From: Deltaproteobacteria bacterium
Lineage (GTDB): Bacteria > Desulfobacterota > Desulfobacteria > Desulfobacterales > JAFDCJ01
Direction: 5' to 3'
Length of the DNA stretch: 7,523 nt
Assembly: GCA_019310665.1 (NCBI GenBank)
Contig: JAFDDW010000073.1
Coordinates: 1-7,523, forward strand
The translations under genes and the position numbers were made by a program. The first letter of the stretch is position 1. Every line of letters begins with the position of its first letter. Of the stretch, positions 6,499-7,523 are shown piece by piece. The notes below the pieces were generated by a model, which worked only from the letters and a program-made list of their open reading frames with translations, did no database searches and was not told the DNA's origin.

Positions 6499-6572
6499 CA
6501 TTCCAACGAAAGCCGGAATTCAGTCTTTTCGAACACTTACAGAGGATTTGGACTCCGGTTTTCTCCGGAGTA
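6499..6572. repeat. Degenerate dispersed inverted repeat (GTCATTCC type)
   Basis: Arm 6499-6522 and arm 6549-6572 are inverted copies matching at 16 of 24 positions. The left arm resembles the widespread intergenic GTCATTCC-GCGAAAGC-GGAAT repeat known from many genomes (recalled, not searched). The right arm is itself a perfect 7-bp hairpin: ACTCCGG (6552-6558), a TTTTCT loop, then CCGGAGT (6565-6571). The decay suggests an old copy. Confidence 0.5.
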
Positions 6573-6629
6573 ACGAGTTCTTACGAGACCGTCAAAACAT
6601 AGAATTGAAACGTTCTTTCTTAAGATCAT

Positions 6630-6657
6630 ATTCGCATTTGGAATTTTGAATTTTGGT
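6630..6657. repeat. Inverted TTTTGAA-type heptad array
   Basis: Four contiguous 7-nt units at 6630, 6637 (TTTGGAA), 6644 (TTTTGAA) and 6651 (TTTTGGT). On the reverse strand they read as CAAAATT-type units, so they face the CAAAT-type units at 6363-6390 in inverted orientation. The arrays could bound one composite element of about 300 bp. Confidence 0.55.
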
Positions 6658-6682
6658 TCCGCCTCCGGCGGATTATTTATTT
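6658..6682 (+). terminator. Terminator-like GC hairpin with T-rich tail
   Basis: TCCGCC (6658-6663), a TCC loop and GGCGGA (6667-6672) form a perfect 6-bp stem, followed by TTATTTATTT. This has the shape of an intrinsic terminator on the + strand. It would end transcripts from the EamA permease or the repeat region shortly before the PagL-like gene. It may instead be just another part of the repeat mosaic. Confidence 0.4.
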
Positions 6683-6727
6683 GGAATTTCCGGTTTATCC
6701 GGGCTTCGTCTCAATTGGAATGTCGGC

Positions 6728-7315
6728 ATGCTGAATACCCGAATAATAAAACTGCTCTCAGGCCTGGTGGTGTTGCTGGTTTTGTATAGCCCATCGAGAT
6801 CAGCCCGCGGCGGTGACGATGAAGTGGACAAAATTCCGACGCGCTGTGGCATGGCTGCAGTGCTGGGTAATACATTTGACCCCGATGATGATATCAATTT
6901 TGTTCAGCTATCGGGCTTTGTCATGTGGGATTATGATAAAGTATGGCGTCATTGGGCACCGGACCCCTTGCGCTTCAAAGTTGAAGGCACCGCCGGCCTG
7001 ACGACATCTCCCAAAACCCGTGGTATGGCTTCTGTCGGCATGATGGCCCTGTATTACCTGGAATTTATTTCCAGCCACCGATTGAATCCTTATATTGAAG
7101 GTGGTATCGGTGTGATATATACCGACTTTCAGGTTGACGGTCAGGGATCACGGTTTAATTTTAATCCCCAGATTGGAATCGGGACGGAATTCAAGGTGGA
7201 TTCCGGCCCGCCATTTTTTGGCGCGGTTCGGCTCTCTCACGTCTCAAACGCTGGATTGCATGACGAAAATCGGGGGATGAATTCGGTGATAATTATGATC
7301 GGCCGATTTTTTTGA
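6728..7315 (+). CDS. PagL-like acyloxyacyl hydrolase family protein (outer-membrane lipid A 3-O-deacylase homologue)
   Basis: A 195-residue secreted protein. Residues 1-26 form a signal peptide (basic start MLNTRIIKLL, hydrophobic LVVLLVL, then small residues), with cleavage probable near SRSA. The rest alternates as beta strands, and the last residue is Phe (IGRFF), as expected for an outer-membrane barrel. The C-terminal signature RLSHVSNAGL matches PagL enzymes, which remove the 3-O acyl chain of lipid A; H171 and S173 correspond to the catalytic His and Ser. The position 14 residues after the His, Glu140 in Pseudomonas PagL as I recall it, is N185 here, so activity is uncertain. ATG 6728 is chosen because an upstream TTG (6653) lies in repeat DNA and would bury the signal peptide behind 25 residues. 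The ribosome binding site is weak. The gene stands alone after 461 bp of repeats. Confidence 0.8.
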   Translation: MLNTRIIKLLSGLVVLLVLYSPSRSARGGDDEVDKIPTRCGMAAVLGNTFDPDDDINFVQLSGFVMWDYDKVWRHWAPDPLRFKVEGTAGLTTSPKTRGMASVGMMALYYLEFISSHRLNPYIEGGIGVIYTDFQVDGQGSRFNFNPQIGIGTEFKVDSGPPFFGAVRLSHVSNAGLHDENRGMNSVIIMIGRFF

Positions 7316-7323
7316 CAGAGGTA

Positions 7324-7428
7324 TTTGAATTCGGAATTGGGAATTCGGAATTGGGAAAAATAATGAAGGACAGAGTTTTGAATTCGGAATTGGGAATGCG
7401 GAATGCGGAAAAAAAATGAAGGACAGAG
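7324..7428. repeat. 52-bp tandem duplication built of heptads
   Basis: Copy 1 (7324-7375) and copy 2 (7377-7428) are each 52 nt, separated by one T, and agree at 48 of 52 positions. Each begins TTTGAATTCG and ends TGAAGGACAGAG. Within a copy the first half is four 7-nt units starting GAAT, such as GAATTCG and GAATTGG. It begins 9 bp after the PagL-like stop codon. Confidence 0.85.
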
Positions 7429-7449
7429 GATAGTATGTAGATGGCAGAA
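7380..7449. repeat. Seventy-base stretch in continuous 7-nt register
   Basis: From 7380 the sequence can be cut into ten consecutive heptads, most starting with G: first GAAT-type units, then an A run, then GACAGAG (7422-7428), GATAGTA (7429-7435), a diverged unit and GGCAGAA (7443-7449). The unit sequence drifts while the period is kept. The remaining bases to 7523 show only a 17-codon frame (7455-7508) that I do not support as a gene. Confidence 0.5.
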
Positions 7450-7523
7450 ATGATATGCACTTTTGGAAAAAGAAGGAAGAGGCATCAAGGAAACATGGTG
7501 TCCTGTGAGTGTTAATAAATTGA

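Noticed and set aside
6387..6602. 71-codon + strand frame beginning MVRQAHHPEQGRR
   Set aside because: It is the translation of the REP-like palindrome and the degenerate inverted repeat, a well-known annotation artefact.
7237..7488. 83-codon minus-strand frame
   Set aside because: It covers the 3' end of the PagL-like gene and then the 52-bp tandem repeats, giving repetitive FRIPNS-type residues; it is not a protein gene.
7455..7523. 17-codon frame (MHFWKKKEEASRKHGVL) with a GTG at 7505 overlapping its stop
   Set aside because: No ribosome binding site at the right distance before 7455, it is very short, and the GTG frame is cut by the window end, so neither can be supported.

Overview
The window reads as chromosomal DNA of an anaerobic Gram-negative bacterium, most likely Desulfobacterota (sulfate-reducer type). 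This placement is inference. It rests on a tungsten-type aldehyde:ferredoxin oxidoreductase, a bactofilin, a PagL-like outer-membrane lipid A deacylase homologue, about even base composition, and intergenic short-repeat mosaics of a kind I recall from that group. No RNA gene, CRISPR array, transposase or integrase is visible. All supported genes are on the + strand.

Region 1 (1-749) has no credible gene. It opens with two back-to-back near-consensus sigma70-type promoters around an inverted repeat (11-89). The minus-strand promoter would serve a gene left of the window. The plus-strand promoter fires into about 500 bp of repeat mosaic: a GTTCA array, exact 7-nt arrays and a foldback element at 378-595. 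A perfect 16-bp palindrome (643-658) and a strong ribosome binding site then precede the first gene.

Region 2 (750-2648) is a complete AOR-family oxidoreductase. Region 3 (2763-5219) has its own good promoter (2689-2716) and a compact cluster: bactofilin, a small methyltransferase-fold protein read from TTG, and an MFS exporter overlapping it. Region 4 (5340-6266) is a ten-helix EamA/DMT-family permease, possibly coupled to a 15-codon upstream ORF.

Region 5 (6267-6727) is a second gene-free stretch. It contains CAA-type heptads on both sides of a REP-like palindrome, a degenerate inverted repeat, inverted TTTTGAA-type heptads and a terminator-like hairpin. Region 6 (6728-7315) is a PagL-like acyloxyacyl hydrolase homologue with the His-x-Ser pair but Asn at the expected catalytic Glu position. 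Region 7 (7316-7523) carries two 52-bp tandem copies that run into a long 7-nt-periodic stretch; no gene is convincing there.

The genes do not form one obvious pathway: one is redox metabolism, one cytoskeletal, two are transporters and one is outer membrane. The most unusual theme is in the spacers. Several arrays of unrelated unit sequence all keep a 7-nt period, and two pairs of them face each other as inverted termini of foldback structures.
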